Source of the DNA: a virus
IMG/VR virus record: IMGVR_UViG_3300000115_000234
Coordinates: 1 to 21,889 of that record
Length of the DNA stretch: 21,889 bases
Reading direction: 5' to 3' (one strand)
Below, piece after piece: positions 1 to 9,227 of the stretch. The stretch's first letter is position 1, and each line of letters begins with the position of its first letter. Below the pieces are notes generated by a model. The model saw nothing but the letters and a program-made list of their open reading frames with translations, was not told the origin of the DNA and made no database searches. A program made the translations under genes and the position numbers.

Positions 1-3000
1 ATTATAGATGGGTCAACACCATCAAGATTTTTTGAAAAAGTAGGAATATCATCTGGAGGCAATGCACCTTCATCTTCTATAAACTCTTTAGCAGCTTCTA
101 AGGCTTTGTCTGAGGCATTTAAATTGTAAACAGGTATTCCGCCTCTAGCTGTATTATTAACTGTTTCTATGACTTCTTCTAAAGCTTTATTTGGAGTTGT
201 AGGATTTAATTTATTAGCAATATCATTCATATATTTAGTAACAATATTTGCAAGTTCTTCTTTTGTAGAAGCTAAACCTCTTGTTTCATTACCTATTGGT
301 TTCATAGTCAATCCTTTACCTTCCATAACAGATTTAACTTGTTCTGGAGGTAATGGGTCTCCTATATCAGTCATCTCAGGACCATAAAATCTTTGTGGAA
401 CTTCACCAGTTCTATCTATTGCTCTACCAAAATATGGATTAATTTCTGTTTGTGTAAGTTCTTCTAATGTAGCACTACCTAATATGTTATTAACATTTTT
501 AAAAAAATCTAAATTATTATCTGAATTTAAATATAAAGATTGTGCTATATCATCACCAAGTAATCCTTTTGTTTCTCTACCAAAACCTGGTCTTAAAGAA
601 CCTAATCCAAAAACATTTGGATTGGGTTGCCAATTTAAAGCACCAATATCTCTATCAGTACCTTTTTTAACAGCTATTAAAGTTAAATCAGATAATTTTT
701 CTCTCCAATCTACGCTTCTATGATAAGCAATAGCATCTACTGGATTAGTAAATACTACTAATCCTGGAGTTTCTATTTCTGTATCTGGGTTGTAAAAAAA
801 TTGTGAATCATCAAAAGCAAAACCTTCTTTTAAAATTCTATTAGCATCTGCTTTTTTAGCTATATAATAATATTGTTCATTCCATTTTCTTTGACTATCT
901 CTTCTACCTCTACTAAATAATGGGACATCATTAATTAAACTAGCTTGTCTATCTTTAGTTGCAGGAGAGTATTGATATGTTGGTTTAATGCCACGAAGGT
1001 CAGCAAGAACTTCTGCTTCTCCCATATATTGTTCATATTGATACATAGCATCTTCTAATGCATCTTGGGACATAATTCCTGAACCAGCATATGAATCTTC
1101 AAGCATATTAATATAATCTGATTCCATAGCTTTTAATAACATAGGCACATAACCTTTTACCTTACTCATAGGAACTTCATATCTAAGTATTTCAGGATTC
1201 CATTTTGCACCTTGTCTTTGTGCTTTATTAAATAAATTACGACTTATTTCTAATGCTTCTCTACTATCTAATGTTGTACTTGCAAATATATCTTCTGGAA
1301 GTTGTCCATAGTTTTTAATCTTTTCACCTTCAGGAATATTTAAAGCTCTAAATAAAACTAAATTACCTTTTTTGTTTGTAAACTTTTCTAAGAATTTTTT
1401 ACTAGCTCTTAATAAAGGTCTGTTTTGTCTACCTTTAAATGCTTCAACTATAGCCATTTTAAGTGGTGCAGGATTATCTCTATTACCACCTCGTTCTCTA
1501 CTCATTTCTAATTGGTCTATTATTGCACCAGTTTCAAAACGATTTTTTCTTACCCAATCAAAAGGAACTTCATTATTTTTAGGTATTAAATTAGTTCTAC
1601 TAAATGTAGGTATATCTCCAGCTCTTAACTCAGCTATTTGATTTCTTTGTTTTTCTATTTCTTTTTCTAATCTTTTAGCAGTAGAATCTGCCATTCTTTC
1701 GCTATTTAATTGTGCTTGTTTGTATTCTATACTTGCTTCTAAATTAGATATTGTTCTTTGTCTTTTTTGTGCATCAAAATAAGCCTTGTTAGTTTGTTCT
1801 GTTAAAGCATCTTGTTCACCTTCAGTTCTAGGTATTCTACTAAAGGTAGGTGTATCTTCTACAGCTTTTATTCTTGGGAAATAACCCCATCGTGCCCAAC
1901 CATTATTACCATCCCAACGAACATCACCTGCTCTTAATTTAAAAGTATGTATTGTTGATGGAGTTGTTTGAGGTGCATCAAACATATCCATAATTCTATC
2001 CATTGCTTCAAAGTTTTTTTCTTGTTGTAAATTAACAACTCCTTCTGCTCTTCTTCTAGCTTTATCTGCTTCTCTTATTTCTTCTCTTGTAACTTTAGAA
2101 TCTTCTACAAGATATTGTGCATCACTTAAAAATGGAGTTATTAAATCTCCTTCTCTCAAATCTCTTGAAGGTGCAGCTTGATACATAGTTATTTCTGCAT
2201 TTGGATTATCTTTTATTTCTATAAGTTTATTTATAAACTCACGCTCTTCTTGTTGTTCTAGTGATGTTCTAGCTGTACTAAATACTCTTAAATTGTTGTA
2301 ATCTACATCAGTACCAAAAGTAGAATAACCTTCTGGACTAAATTCTTCACTAGGCATTTCATTTAAGTTATGTGCAGGTGGACCATATTGTGCAGGCATA
2401 TAATCAGCTACATGACCAGATGTTTCATCTCTAGGTCCTCTAGCAAATGTAGGTGTATCTAAATAGTCATTTTCTACTTCATCTAATACATTGCCATATC
2501 TTATTAAATCTTCTTTTTTATCTAAAAGTTTAGTTGTTCTTATTTTATCTCTAGTTCTTTTACCAATTCTACCAGCTTCAATCTCTTCAAATATTTGATT
2601 TGCATTGTCAAATCCAGATATACGCAATGATTCACCAAGTTCAGCAAAGAACTCAATAATTTTATTAAATATACCTTCTGCTTTTTCTGGTAAAGGAGAT
2701 TCAACTCTTCTATTTCTATACATTTCTGCAATAGCTTCTTCTGTATAAAACTCATTAATAAAAGCATCACTAAGTTGAATAGATTTTTTAGTAGTAGTTG
2801 GTCTTTGTTGTTCTATAATAGTAGATTCGTTAATTCTTTTAGCTCTATCAAAATAAGTTTCTTTTTTAGAAAAAGCTATTTCATCTACAGATTTTGGAAC
2901 TCTAACTTTTTTAACTTGTTTTCTTAAATAGTCATATTCTTTTTCATTAATTAAATCTTTTTCTCTAAGAGCATGAATTAACTCATGGTCTAATACTTCA

Positions 3001-5516
3001 TTTAATTTTCTTTGTATTTCAGCATCTGTAGCTTTGCCATCAGGATTAACAGCATTTAAAGATATAAATATAATATCTGTCTGTCTATCGTATTCTCCTT
3101 CTACTGCACCTTCTGTTTTAGTTTTTCTAGTTATTGTTGGGTCAAATACTATTTTATCTCCTTGTTCTTGTAATGTAGAACTAGATAGTATGTCATTACT
3201 AACAATAACACCTGTTTCTTTTAACCCTATCTTTGCTAGTCTTTGTTTTAACTCTTGTGCAAACTTATTTATTCTTCCTTTTTCTACAGCTTCAGCAAAA
3301 TCTATAGTTCTTTTTGCTTCTTCTACAGGAGGTAGTTGTTCAGATTCTGTAGTTCTTTGTTCTTGTTCTAATTGTGCTATTGCTTCTGGAGATAATTTAC
3401 CTTCAGTAACAAGCCTATTAACAAATTCTTCTGTAGTTTCATTAAAAGCTTCTGCTCTTCTATCTATTTTTTGTTGAAAATTATCTGCAATTTTATATTG
3501 ATTACCTTTAACTTTTTCTGCTCTACCGCTATAAACTAAATCTTCAAAAAATTGTGGGTCTTTTATACCCATCATTTTAAGACTTTGTTTATTAAATAAA
3601 ACATTATCTTTTTTAAGATTAACAACTGTTTCTGATAAATCTTTAGCAGAATATATTCTAGGCTGTAAATTTGGAAAATCTACTTTAGTATTAAATCTTG
3701 GTATTGATTGTATTCTTGCAAGTAATAGTTCTTTTTGAGGCTTAGTCATACTCTTAAAAGAAGATGTACCAGTCCATCGTTTTGCTGCATATTGAAATGC
3801 AGGACTATTTATATCTATATTAATATTTTTTGCATTACCTAATTCTTTTAATCTTTTTATAGTTACATTAGTTTTATTATTATTTTGTATTACAGGTGCA
3901 ATATTTTTAGCATTAGAAAGTTTTGTAACTTGTTGTGCCATATCAGTTGTAAAGTTTTGAAAATCTTTTGCAGATAAAAGTTGTTTAACTTCTGAAAGTG
4001 TATAACTTTCTTTTAATGGTAGTTTTTTATACTTTTTATTTTTGCCTAACAATACATTTTGCATTGCTTGTACATTTTTTAAAGATGTATCATATGGCAC
4101 AATCTCTTTAAGACTAGCAGTAGTAGTATCTGTGTCCATAACTGTTTGTGCTAGTTCATAAGCAGATTTACTTTTATTTAATCCTAATATATATAAATCA
4201 TTATCTAATATTTGTTTTTGTTGATTTACTTCAAACTCTTGTAACAGTTTTTCTTTTTTATTTATAGCATCAACTTCTTTATTAAAAGTATTAATTTCTC
4301 CTAGATTATTATCTATGAGACTAAATGTATTATTTTGATTTTTTCTTATTTGTAATTGAGGAGGTGTAGAGATTTCTACAGGGTTGGGAACATTATCTAA
4401 TAATGGAAGAAGTAATGTTTCTTGAACATTAATATCTTGTGTTGGGTCAGCTATATCTATAACACCTTGTTGTTGTGCTATATCAAACTTTTTAGTTCTT
4501 AATAAATCTTGTTTTTTCTTTTCTGCTCGTTTTTCTTGTTCTGCTCTATATTCTGATGCTATACCTCTTCTACCACCATAGCCTTGTATGACAGTATTTA
4601 ATAAACCACCAGCAAAACCACCTACAGTAAAGTCATCAAATAGACTTTCTCCTATAGGAAGTTCATCGCTATAAAAACCTCTAGCATTAAAATCTTGTAA
4701 TAGTCCTGCTGTACTTTCTTGAAGTCCTTCTTGCACAGCACCTGCTGTAAAGTTTTTAGCATGAGCAAATATTTTTTGAGATGTTGTTGCATCTCTTAAT
4801 GCACTTTTAGGTATGCTTCTAAAAAAATTAAATATAGGTAATGCTTCTGATGCACCAATAACACCTGCTGTTAATGTGCTTAAATTTTCAGCAAAGAATC
4901 CTGGTTTTTCTTCTCCATATACTTCTTCTGCTATATCCATCATGTCTGCATTTTGAGACATATAAACAGATGAACCTAAACCTGCTGGATATAAAAATGG
5001 TTTTGATTTTAAAAATTTTGCATTAAAGTTTAAAGGATTTACTTTACCAAAACCTTTTGTACCAGGTTTAAATACTGGCATATATTTAGTGCTTTTACCT
5101 CTTGATAAAACACCTAATCCAACAAAAGGTAGTAATGAGCCTACTGCTTGACCAGCTTTAGTGCTAAAAGCATCTGCATATCTAGGGTCTCTATATCCTG
5201 CAATATTTTGTGCTACTCTTTCTTCTGTAGCTTTCATTTTATCTGCAAGTCTAACTAATGGACCTTCACCTAATGAATCTTGTGCTAATGCTTCAATAGG
5301 ACCTCTTAATCCCATAAGAGTAGTTTGTGCTATACCTCTAGGAATACTTTTAAATGCTTCTGCAGTTTGTCCTAAAAATGTACCTTCTGTATATTCTTTT
5401 GCTACATCAGGACCATATCCAGGTATTTGTGATAGTGCATAACCAACTTCTGCTCTAAGATTAGGGTCATCAGGAATGTATATTTCTCTTCCATCTGGTA
5501 AAGTAAAAGTTTTCAT
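1..5516 (-). CDS. Giant polyvalent virion protein (metallopeptidase + ADP-ribosyltransferase), C-terminus outside window
   Basis: One open frame runs from an ATG at 5516 to the window edge, giving at least 1,838 residues with no stop, so the C-terminus is missing. The N-terminal part has three hydrophobic Gly/Ala-rich stretches (about residues 122-140, 207-228 and 293-314) that could touch a membrane. A zincin motif HELIH lies at 844-848, with candidate third-ligand glutamates E926/E927. A coiled coil spans about 1240-1295. An R-S-E type ADP-ribosyltransferase is visible: R1390 in LFRAL, S1413-T-T, and E1500-A-E1502. A second, degenerate ART-like segment lies at about 1110-1215, and an unassigned domain at about 1540-1640. 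Phage polyvalent proteins with this composition are thought to be packaged in the virion and injected with DNA. It follows the transglycosylase gene after 2 bases, as T7 gp16 follows gp15. Domain calls rest on motifs read by eye; the injected role is inferred. Confidence 0.85.
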   Translation of the reverse strand, partial: MKTFTLPDGREIYIPDDPNLRAEVGYALSQIPGYGPDVAKEYTEGTFLGQTAEAFKSIPRGIAQTTLMGLRGPIEALAQDSLGEGPLVRLADKMKATEERVAQNIAGYRDPRYADAFSTKAGQAVGSLLPFVGLGVLSRGKSTKYMPVFKPGTKGFGKVNPLNFNAKFLKSKPFLYPAGLGSSVYMSQNADMMDIAEEVYGEEKPGFFAENLSTLTAGVIGASEALPIFNFFRSIPKSALRDATTSQKIFAHAKNFTAGAVQEGLQESTAGLLQDFNARGFYSDELPIGESLFDDFTVGGFAGGLLNTVIQGYGGRRGIASEYRAEQEKRAEKKKQDLLRTKKFDIAQQQGVIDIADPTQDINVQETLLLPLLDNVPNPVEISTPPQLQIRKNQNNTFSLIDNNLGEINTFNKEVDAINKKEKLLQEFEVNQQKQILDNDLYILGLNKSKSAYELAQTVMDTDTTTASLKEIVPYDTSLKNVQAMQNVLLGKNKKYKKLPLKESYTLSEVKQLLSAKDFQNFTTDMAQQVTKLSNAKNIAPVIQNNNKTNVTIKRLKELGNAKNINIDINSPAFQYAAKRWTGTSSFKSMTKPQKELLLARIQSIPRFNTKVDFPNLQPRIYSAKDLSETVVNLKKDNVLFNKQSLKMMGIKDPQFFEDLVYSGRAEKVKGNQYKIADNFQQKIDRRAEAFNETTEEFVNRLVTEGKLSPEAIAQLEQEQRTTESEQLPPVEEAKRTIDFAEAVEKGRINKFAQELKQRLAKIGLKETGVIVSNDILSSSTLQEQGDKIVFDPTITRKTKTEGAVEGEYDRQTDIIFISLNAVNPDGKATDAEIQRKLNEVLDHELIHALREKDLINEKEYDYLRKQVKKVRVPKSVDEIAFSKKETYFDRAKRINESTIIEQQRPTTTKKSIQLSDAFINEFYTEEAIAEMYRNRRVESPLPEKAEGIFNKIIEFFAELGESLRISGFDNANQIFEEIEAGRIGKRTRDKIRTTKLLDKKEDLIRYGNVLDEVENDYLDTPTFARGPRDETSGHVADYMPAQYGPPAHNLNEMPSEEFSPEGYSTFGTDVDYNNLRVFSTARTSLEQQEEREFINKLIEIKDNPNAEITMYQAAPSRDLREGDLITPFLSDAQYLVEDSKVTREEIREADKARRRAEGVVNLQQEKNFEAMDRIMDMFDAPQTTPSTIHTFKLRAGDVRWDGNNGWARWGYFPRIKAVEDTPTFSRIPRTEGEQDALTEQTNKAYFDAQKRQRTISNLEASIEYKQAQLNSERMADSTAKRLEKEIEKQRNQIAELRAGDIPTFSRTNLIPKNNEVPFDWVRKNRFETGAIIDQLEMSRERGGNRDNPAPLKMAIVEAFKGRQNRPLLRASKKFLEKFTNKKGNLVLFRALNIPEGEKIKNYGQLPEDIFASTTLDSREALEISRNLFNKAQRQGAKWNPEILRYEVPMSKVKGYVPMLLKAMESDYINMLEDSYAGSGIMSQDALEDAMYQYEQYMGEAEVLADLRGIKPTYQYSPATKDRQASLINDVPLFSRGRRDSQRKWNEQYYYIAKKADANRILKEGFAFDDSQFFYNPDTEIETPGLVVFTNPVDAIAYHRSVDWREKLSDLTLIAVKKGTDRDIGALNWQPNPNVFGLGSLRPGFGRETKGLLGDDIAQSLYLNSDNNLDFFKNVNNILGSATLEELTQTEINPYFGRAIDRTGEVPQRFYGPEMTDIGDPLPPEQVKSVMEGKGLTMKPIGNETRGLASTKEELANIVTKYMNDIANKLNPTTPNKALEEVIETVNNTARGGIPVYNLNASDKALEAAKEFIEDEGALPPDDIPTFSKNLDGVDPSI
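30..2459 (-). repeat. Five copies of a (D)xPxF(S/A)(R/K) interdomain motif in the giant protein
   Basis: The pattern occurs at D1020 (DTPTFARG), D1221 (DTPTFSRI), D1301 (DIPTFSRT), D1530 (DVPLFSRG) and D1823 (DIPTFSKN). In DNA these begin near 2459, 1856, 1616, 929 and 50. The intervals are 201, 80, 229 and 293 residues. Each copy sits between segments that look like separate domains (zincin, degenerate ART, coiled coil, intact ART, unknown), so it probably marks linkers or processing sites. The spacing is irregular, so this is a dispersed protein motif and not a tandem DNA repeat. Confidence 0.8.
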
Positions 5517-5518
5517 GT

Positions 5519-7483
5519 TTAAGTTAATCTTCTATTTACAGCATCTTGTCCATACGCTTTTATTACATATTGATAAGCAGATTCACCTATTGGTCTGCCA
5601 TCTTTACTTGTAATTGATTTAAGTGTGTTTATGTCTCCTCCTGATTTTAACCATGTATCAACATTACCAGGTCCTAAATTATAAGCTAAAGTGCCAAGAA
5701 AAACATCGCCATTATATTTATCTACCATTGCATAAAAATAATCTTCGCCAACTCTAATTTTTTCTTCAACAGAATTATTTTTAGCAGGTTCAATACCATA
5801 ACCAGGGTCTATAAGAGTACTAGGTAAAACTTGCATTGGACCTGTGGCTCCTGTAGTGTCATTTACAACATCTCTACCACTACTTTCTATTCTAATTATA
5901 TTATCTATAAGAGGGTCGTCAGTAAGAAATTCAGTACTAGCATAACCTTCATCATTTGGATTTGGCGTTAGTTCATCTTTTCTCATCTTTTTTTTTAAAT
6001 ATTCTATACCTTTAATTCCAAAATTTACTTCAGGATTTGTTTTCAAAAAAGTATCTTTTAATCTATTTATAAGACCTTTTGATTCTGTATCTGGTGGTGG
6101 AGTTTTAGTAACTTTATTAATCAATGCTCCATAATCAGTACCTTCAGCACCACTAAGTCCTTGTAATTGAGCTACAATATTAGATAATGCAAGTTCTGTG
6201 TTTCTATATTGTGGTGTATCTTGTTGACCTGCATCGACTAATCTTTGTAATTCTTCAGTAAAAATATTGTATTTATCTTGTAAAGCTTCTAATCCTTTAG
6301 CAGTTAATATTTTTTCTTTATATTTTCTTTCTTGTATATCACCAGCTAATGCAGTAATGCCTTGACCAAGCTCACTTGTATTTCTAGCACCCATAATAAT
6401 ACCACCTAGTTTAGCTAAGTCTAATGGGTCTATGCTTCTTTTAATTTCTTTAGTTGTTGTTTCTTTATCATCATCAACATCTAAATTAACTTTTTCTTCT
6501 GGGTCTTTTACAGCATAATATAATGCTGATAGCCCTGAAGCTCCTAAAGTACCAATTCCTGCATATTTTAAAAATTTAGTTAATCTTGGATGTCTACTTA
6601 AAAAATTACCACCAATTAATGCTAACTCTTGACCTTTAGGCACTCCTTGATAAGGAACTAAATTTGTACCTTTAACTCCTGGACCACCTAATGCTAAAGG
6701 AGTTGGAGCAGCTCTTGCAGCTCTTATAGCTTGTATTCCTTTAATACCACCTCTTAAAGCTACACCACCTATAGGAATATAGTTTAAATAATCTAATGGT
6801 TCATCTGTTGCTCTAGCAAGATTAGGTCTTTCAGCATCTGGTCTTGGGTCTCCAAAAAAGAATTGTGTACCACCTTCTATGAATTTATCAAAACCACTAG
6901 GTTCTTTTGCTGCATCTATTTGAGCTTGTAATCCTGCTGGTAATTGTGATGGATTTAATAAATCTTCAGGAGAAGTAGGTGAAAGTTGTGTTAAATCAGG
7001 TGTCATTCCTAATAAAAAATCTTTTCTTCTTTTATCATTTGATAAATTAATTTGTCTTATAATTTCTTCATCAGATAAATTTGCAATATCAATACCTAAA
7101 GTATTAGCTTCTGCAACTTGTTGTCTTGTTAAACCGCCAGATTGATAACCTGTTTTACCACCACTAGCCATCATTTGCATAGGAGAGGGCGGAGCCATGT
7201 TACCCATTTCACCTGATTGGAAAGCATTTGGTATATCAGATGATTGAGCCATAGCTCCTAAACCTGTATTGTTATTAGCAAAATCTGCTACTAACTCTTC
7301 AGAAACTGTAGTATTAGGTTTTGGTTGTTGAGCAGCATACATTTTTTCCATTTGTGTACGTCTTTGTATTTCACTTAATACTAAATAAGATGGATAATTA
7401 GCATTAGGGTCTTGCGACATTTGTATAAGCTGTTGCTTAGGAACAAACTCTAATTCTTGTGCTGCTTGTATTAAATTTGCCAT
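5519..7483 (-). CDS. Internal virion protein with C-terminal lytic transglycosylase domain
   Basis: This 654-residue protein ends in a soluble-lytic-transglycosylase (SLT, lysozyme-like) domain at about residues 525-645. The catalytic glutamate is E533 in IESSG, followed by GPMQVLP and AYNLGPGN, the usual three SLT blocks. Such a domain cuts the glycan strands of peptidoglycan, and in virions it opens the wall locally for DNA entry. The N-terminal half is Gln/Pro/Gly-rich, and near residues 103-121 it has the motif ASGGKTGYQSGGL also found in neighbouring virion proteins. A hydrophobic Gly/Ala stretch lies near residue 310. The ATG at 7483 follows an AGAGGA ribosome site and overlaps the upstream stop by one base. 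The place just before the giant protein matches the ejection-protein order of T7-like phages. The enzyme call is solid; placement inside the virion is inferred. Confidence 0.88.
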   Translation of the reverse strand: MANLIQAAQELEFVPKQQLIQMSQDPNANYPSYLVLSEIQRRTQMEKMYAAQQPKPNTTVSEELVADFANNNTGLGAMAQSSDIPNAFQSGEMGNMAPPSPMQMMASGGKTGYQSGGLTRQQVAEANTLGIDIANLSDEEIIRQINLSNDKRRKDFLLGMTPDLTQLSPTSPEDLLNPSQLPAGLQAQIDAAKEPSGFDKFIEGGTQFFFGDPRPDAERPNLARATDEPLDYLNYIPIGGVALRGGIKGIQAIRAARAAPTPLALGGPGVKGTNLVPYQGVPKGQELALIGGNFLSRHPRLTKFLKYAGIGTLGASGLSALYYAVKDPEEKVNLDVDDDKETTTKEIKRSIDPLDLAKLGGIIMGARNTSELGQGITALAGDIQERKYKEKILTAKGLEALQDKYNIFTEELQRLVDAGQQDTPQYRNTELALSNIVAQLQGLSGAEGTDYGALINKVTKTPPPDTESKGLINRLKDTFLKTNPEVNFGIKGIEYLKKKMRKDELTPNPNDEGYASTEFLTDDPLIDNIIRIESSGRDVVNDTTGATGPMQVLPSTLIDPGYGIEPAKNNSVEEKIRVGEDYFYAMVDKYNGDVFLGTLAYNLGPGNVDTWLKSGGDINTLKSITSKDGRPIGESAYQYVIKAYGQDAVNRRLT

Positions 7484-8748
7484 TAACTCATTCCTCTATA
7501 TAAACCTAAACCACTAAGTCCAGCTCCTACTGCAGTCTGAAATAATCCTGGTTGTTGTTGATATGTACTTATATTTTGTTCAGGTTGTACAGGTACACCT
7601 TGTAATAATCCACCTAACATACCTAATTGTTGTTGACCATAACCTTGTTGTCTTAAAAAGTCTTGATAACCCATATCTAAAGATGCTTGGTCCATAGCTC
7701 TTTGTTGTTGACCTACACTTCCTAATGCAGATATTCTATCTCTTACATCACTTTGTATATCTCCACCTACATTTCTAAGAGCATCTACAGATGCTAAACC
7801 ATATCTTTGAGACATATCAAAAGCTGATTGACCAAGTTTTTCTTGGGCTTGTCTTGCTGCTTCATTTTGTTGTGCTACTGTTAATCCTAATTTAGCTGCT
7901 TGTTGTCTTGCTGCTTCACCTGCTTGGTATCTTTGTGTATCTAATTGTGCTTGTTTTTGGAAAGAGCTTTCTTGTAATCCATATCCACTTTGTGCAAATC
8001 TTTCTTGTGCTTGCCTAGATTGTTCATCTGCTAAATATTGTTTTAAATTAAATTGTTGTCCTGATAATTGTGCTTGTCTTTCTGCTGCTAATTGTGCTTG
8101 TGCTGATTGAAAAGCACCTAAACTACCTTTTGTCTGTATATCACTAAGTTGTTGACCTAGATTACGTTCTCTTTCAGATTGCATAATAGCTTCACGATAA
8201 CCACCAAGACCACCAGACATAGATGCTGCATCAGCAACTTTATCACCCATTATGTCAGAACTTCTAATAGCTTCTCTTTTAGCTATATCTGTAACTGCTT
8301 GTTGATATGGATTCATAAATCTATCTATGTTAGATTCATAACCTAAAACATTGTAATCGGGTCCAGAACTTCTAGCTTGATATGAAGGTCCATATCCTTG
8401 TGCTTGATAACCTGGTCCCATCATTCCTGCTTGATAGCCAGAACCATATTGTCCTGCTTGATAACCAGAGCCATATGGTCCACCTAACATAAATGCTCTT
8501 TGTGAAGCTGCTTGATATTCTGGAGGAGTACCTGCTTGGGCATAACCTCTTGTCATACCTTGACTAGCTAATTCATCAGGAGAAAAATACGATATTCTTT
8601 CGCCACCATATGGAGTATATGGTTGATTAGATTCAGCTTCTCCTCTTTGAAGAAGTCGCTCAAAATATGGTTGTACATATTCTGGTAAATTACTTTGAAT
8701 TACTTTTGATTCAGTTGGTGCTGATGAACCGCTACTTCTTCCACCCAT
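7483..8748 (-). CDS. Gln-rich putative internal virion protein with 9-residue repeats
   Basis: The 421 residues are very rich in Gln, Ala, Gly and Tyr. Residues 91-135 form five consecutive 9-residue units of the type (Q)YGSGYQAG, increasingly divergent towards the C-terminal side. Residues of about 180-350 are long, Gln/Ala/Arg-rich and probably helical or coiled-coil (repeats such as RQAQ and RQQA). The C-terminus is Gly-rich and hydrophobic. No enzyme motif is seen. A strong AAGGAG site precedes the ATG, and the start overlaps the upstream gene's stop (TAATG). Its place between the GNAT-like protein and the transglycosylase protein is that of T7 gp14, an ejected core protein. I infer an analogous role without sequence similarity I can vouch for. 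Confidence 0.75.
   Translation of the reverse strand: MGGRSSGSSAPTESKVIQSNLPEYVQPYFERLLQRGEAESNQPYTPYGGERISYFSPDELASQGMTRGYAQAGTPPEYQAASQRAFMLGGPYGSGYQAGQYGSGYQAGMMGPGYQAQGYGPSYQARSSGPDYNVLGYESNIDRFMNPYQQAVTDIAKREAIRSSDIMGDKVADAASMSGGLGGYREAIMQSERERNLGQQLSDIQTKGSLGAFQSAQAQLAAERQAQLSGQQFNLKQYLADEQSRQAQERFAQSGYGLQESSFQKQAQLDTQRYQAGEAARQQAAKLGLTVAQQNEAARQAQEKLGQSAFDMSQRYGLASVDALRNVGGDIQSDVRDRISALGSVGQQQRAMDQASLDMGYQDFLRQQGYGQQQLGMLGGLLQGVPVQPEQNISTYQQQPGLFQTAVGAGLSGLGLYRGMS
8344..8478 (-). repeat. 27-bp tandem repeat, 5 units, coding YGxGYQAG
   Basis: Five in-frame 27-base units encode PYGSGYQAG, QYGSGYQAG, MMGPGYQAQ, GYGPSYQAR and SSGPDYNVL. The first two units are nearly identical and the last is strongly decayed. 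The period is a multiple of three, so copy-number change would keep the frame. Confidence 0.85.
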
Positions 8749-9227
8749 TATTCATTCTCCTTAAATTCGTATTCAAAAAAGATTGCTGTTTTTTCCCAAC
8801 CTTTTCTATCTTTAATCCAGTTCCAAAAACCTTCTCTACCAATACCTTCTATGCCTACACATTCATTACTTTTTGCCCAATTATTTATAACTTCAAGACC
8901 TCTATCAATCCATTCATTCATTTTTTTACCGCCAATATGGTCTATGTTTAACATTCTTTTATTAGTTGGATATTCAACTATTTTAGTTATAGAACATCCA
9001 ACTATATCTAAACTATCTTTATCAAAGATAATCCATAAAGAAGCCTTTTGATTTAAACAGTCATAAAATATATCTTGTGGTAGTGCTCTACCATTAGAAC
9101 GACTACAAGATTTTTGTAAATGTTTTTCACAATCTTCCCATACTAAAGTTAATTTATCATTTGGAACAAGAGATATATCAAAGTCATGCTCTAATTCTAA
9201 TTCTACTTTTTCTGCTACTTGATTCAT
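8748..9227 (-). CDS. GNAT-fold phage protein (internal virion protein A-like position)
   Basis: This 159-residue protein has the pattern of the GNAT-like small proteins common in marine phages. There is a central strand pair around LWIIFDK and DIVGCSITKIVEYP, then the helix NEWIDRGLEVINNWAKSNEC, then IEGIGREGFWNWI and a final strand IFFEYEF. The GIGREGFW stretch corresponds to the variable region near the acetyl-CoA site. I see no clear canonical R/QxxGxG/A pyrophosphate-binding signature, so catalysis is uncertain. The ATG overlaps the stop of the 862-residue gene by four bases (ATGA), which suggests translational coupling. In T7-like phages the gene at this place (gp13) is also of this general type and is needed for virion assembly or ejection; the equivalence is inference. 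Confidence 0.72.
   Translation of the reverse strand: MNQVAEKVELELEHDFDISLVPNDKLTLVWEDCEKHLQKSCSRSNGRALPQDIFYDCLNQKASLWIIFDKDSLDIVGCSITKIVEYPTNKRMLNIDHIGGKKMNEWIDRGLEVINNWAKSNECVGIEGIGREGFWNWIKDRKGWEKTAIFFEYEFKENE

Noticed and set aside
3034-3477. Plus-strand open frame of 147 codons
   Set aside because: It lies wholly opposite the giant protein, has no ribosome site, and its Ser/Cys/Leu-rich composition is that of a mirror frame.
8667-9051. Two plus-strand frames with hydrophobic, holin-like translations
   Set aside because: They are antisense to the GNAT-like gene and come from AT-rich mirror codons; neither has a convincing ribosome site.
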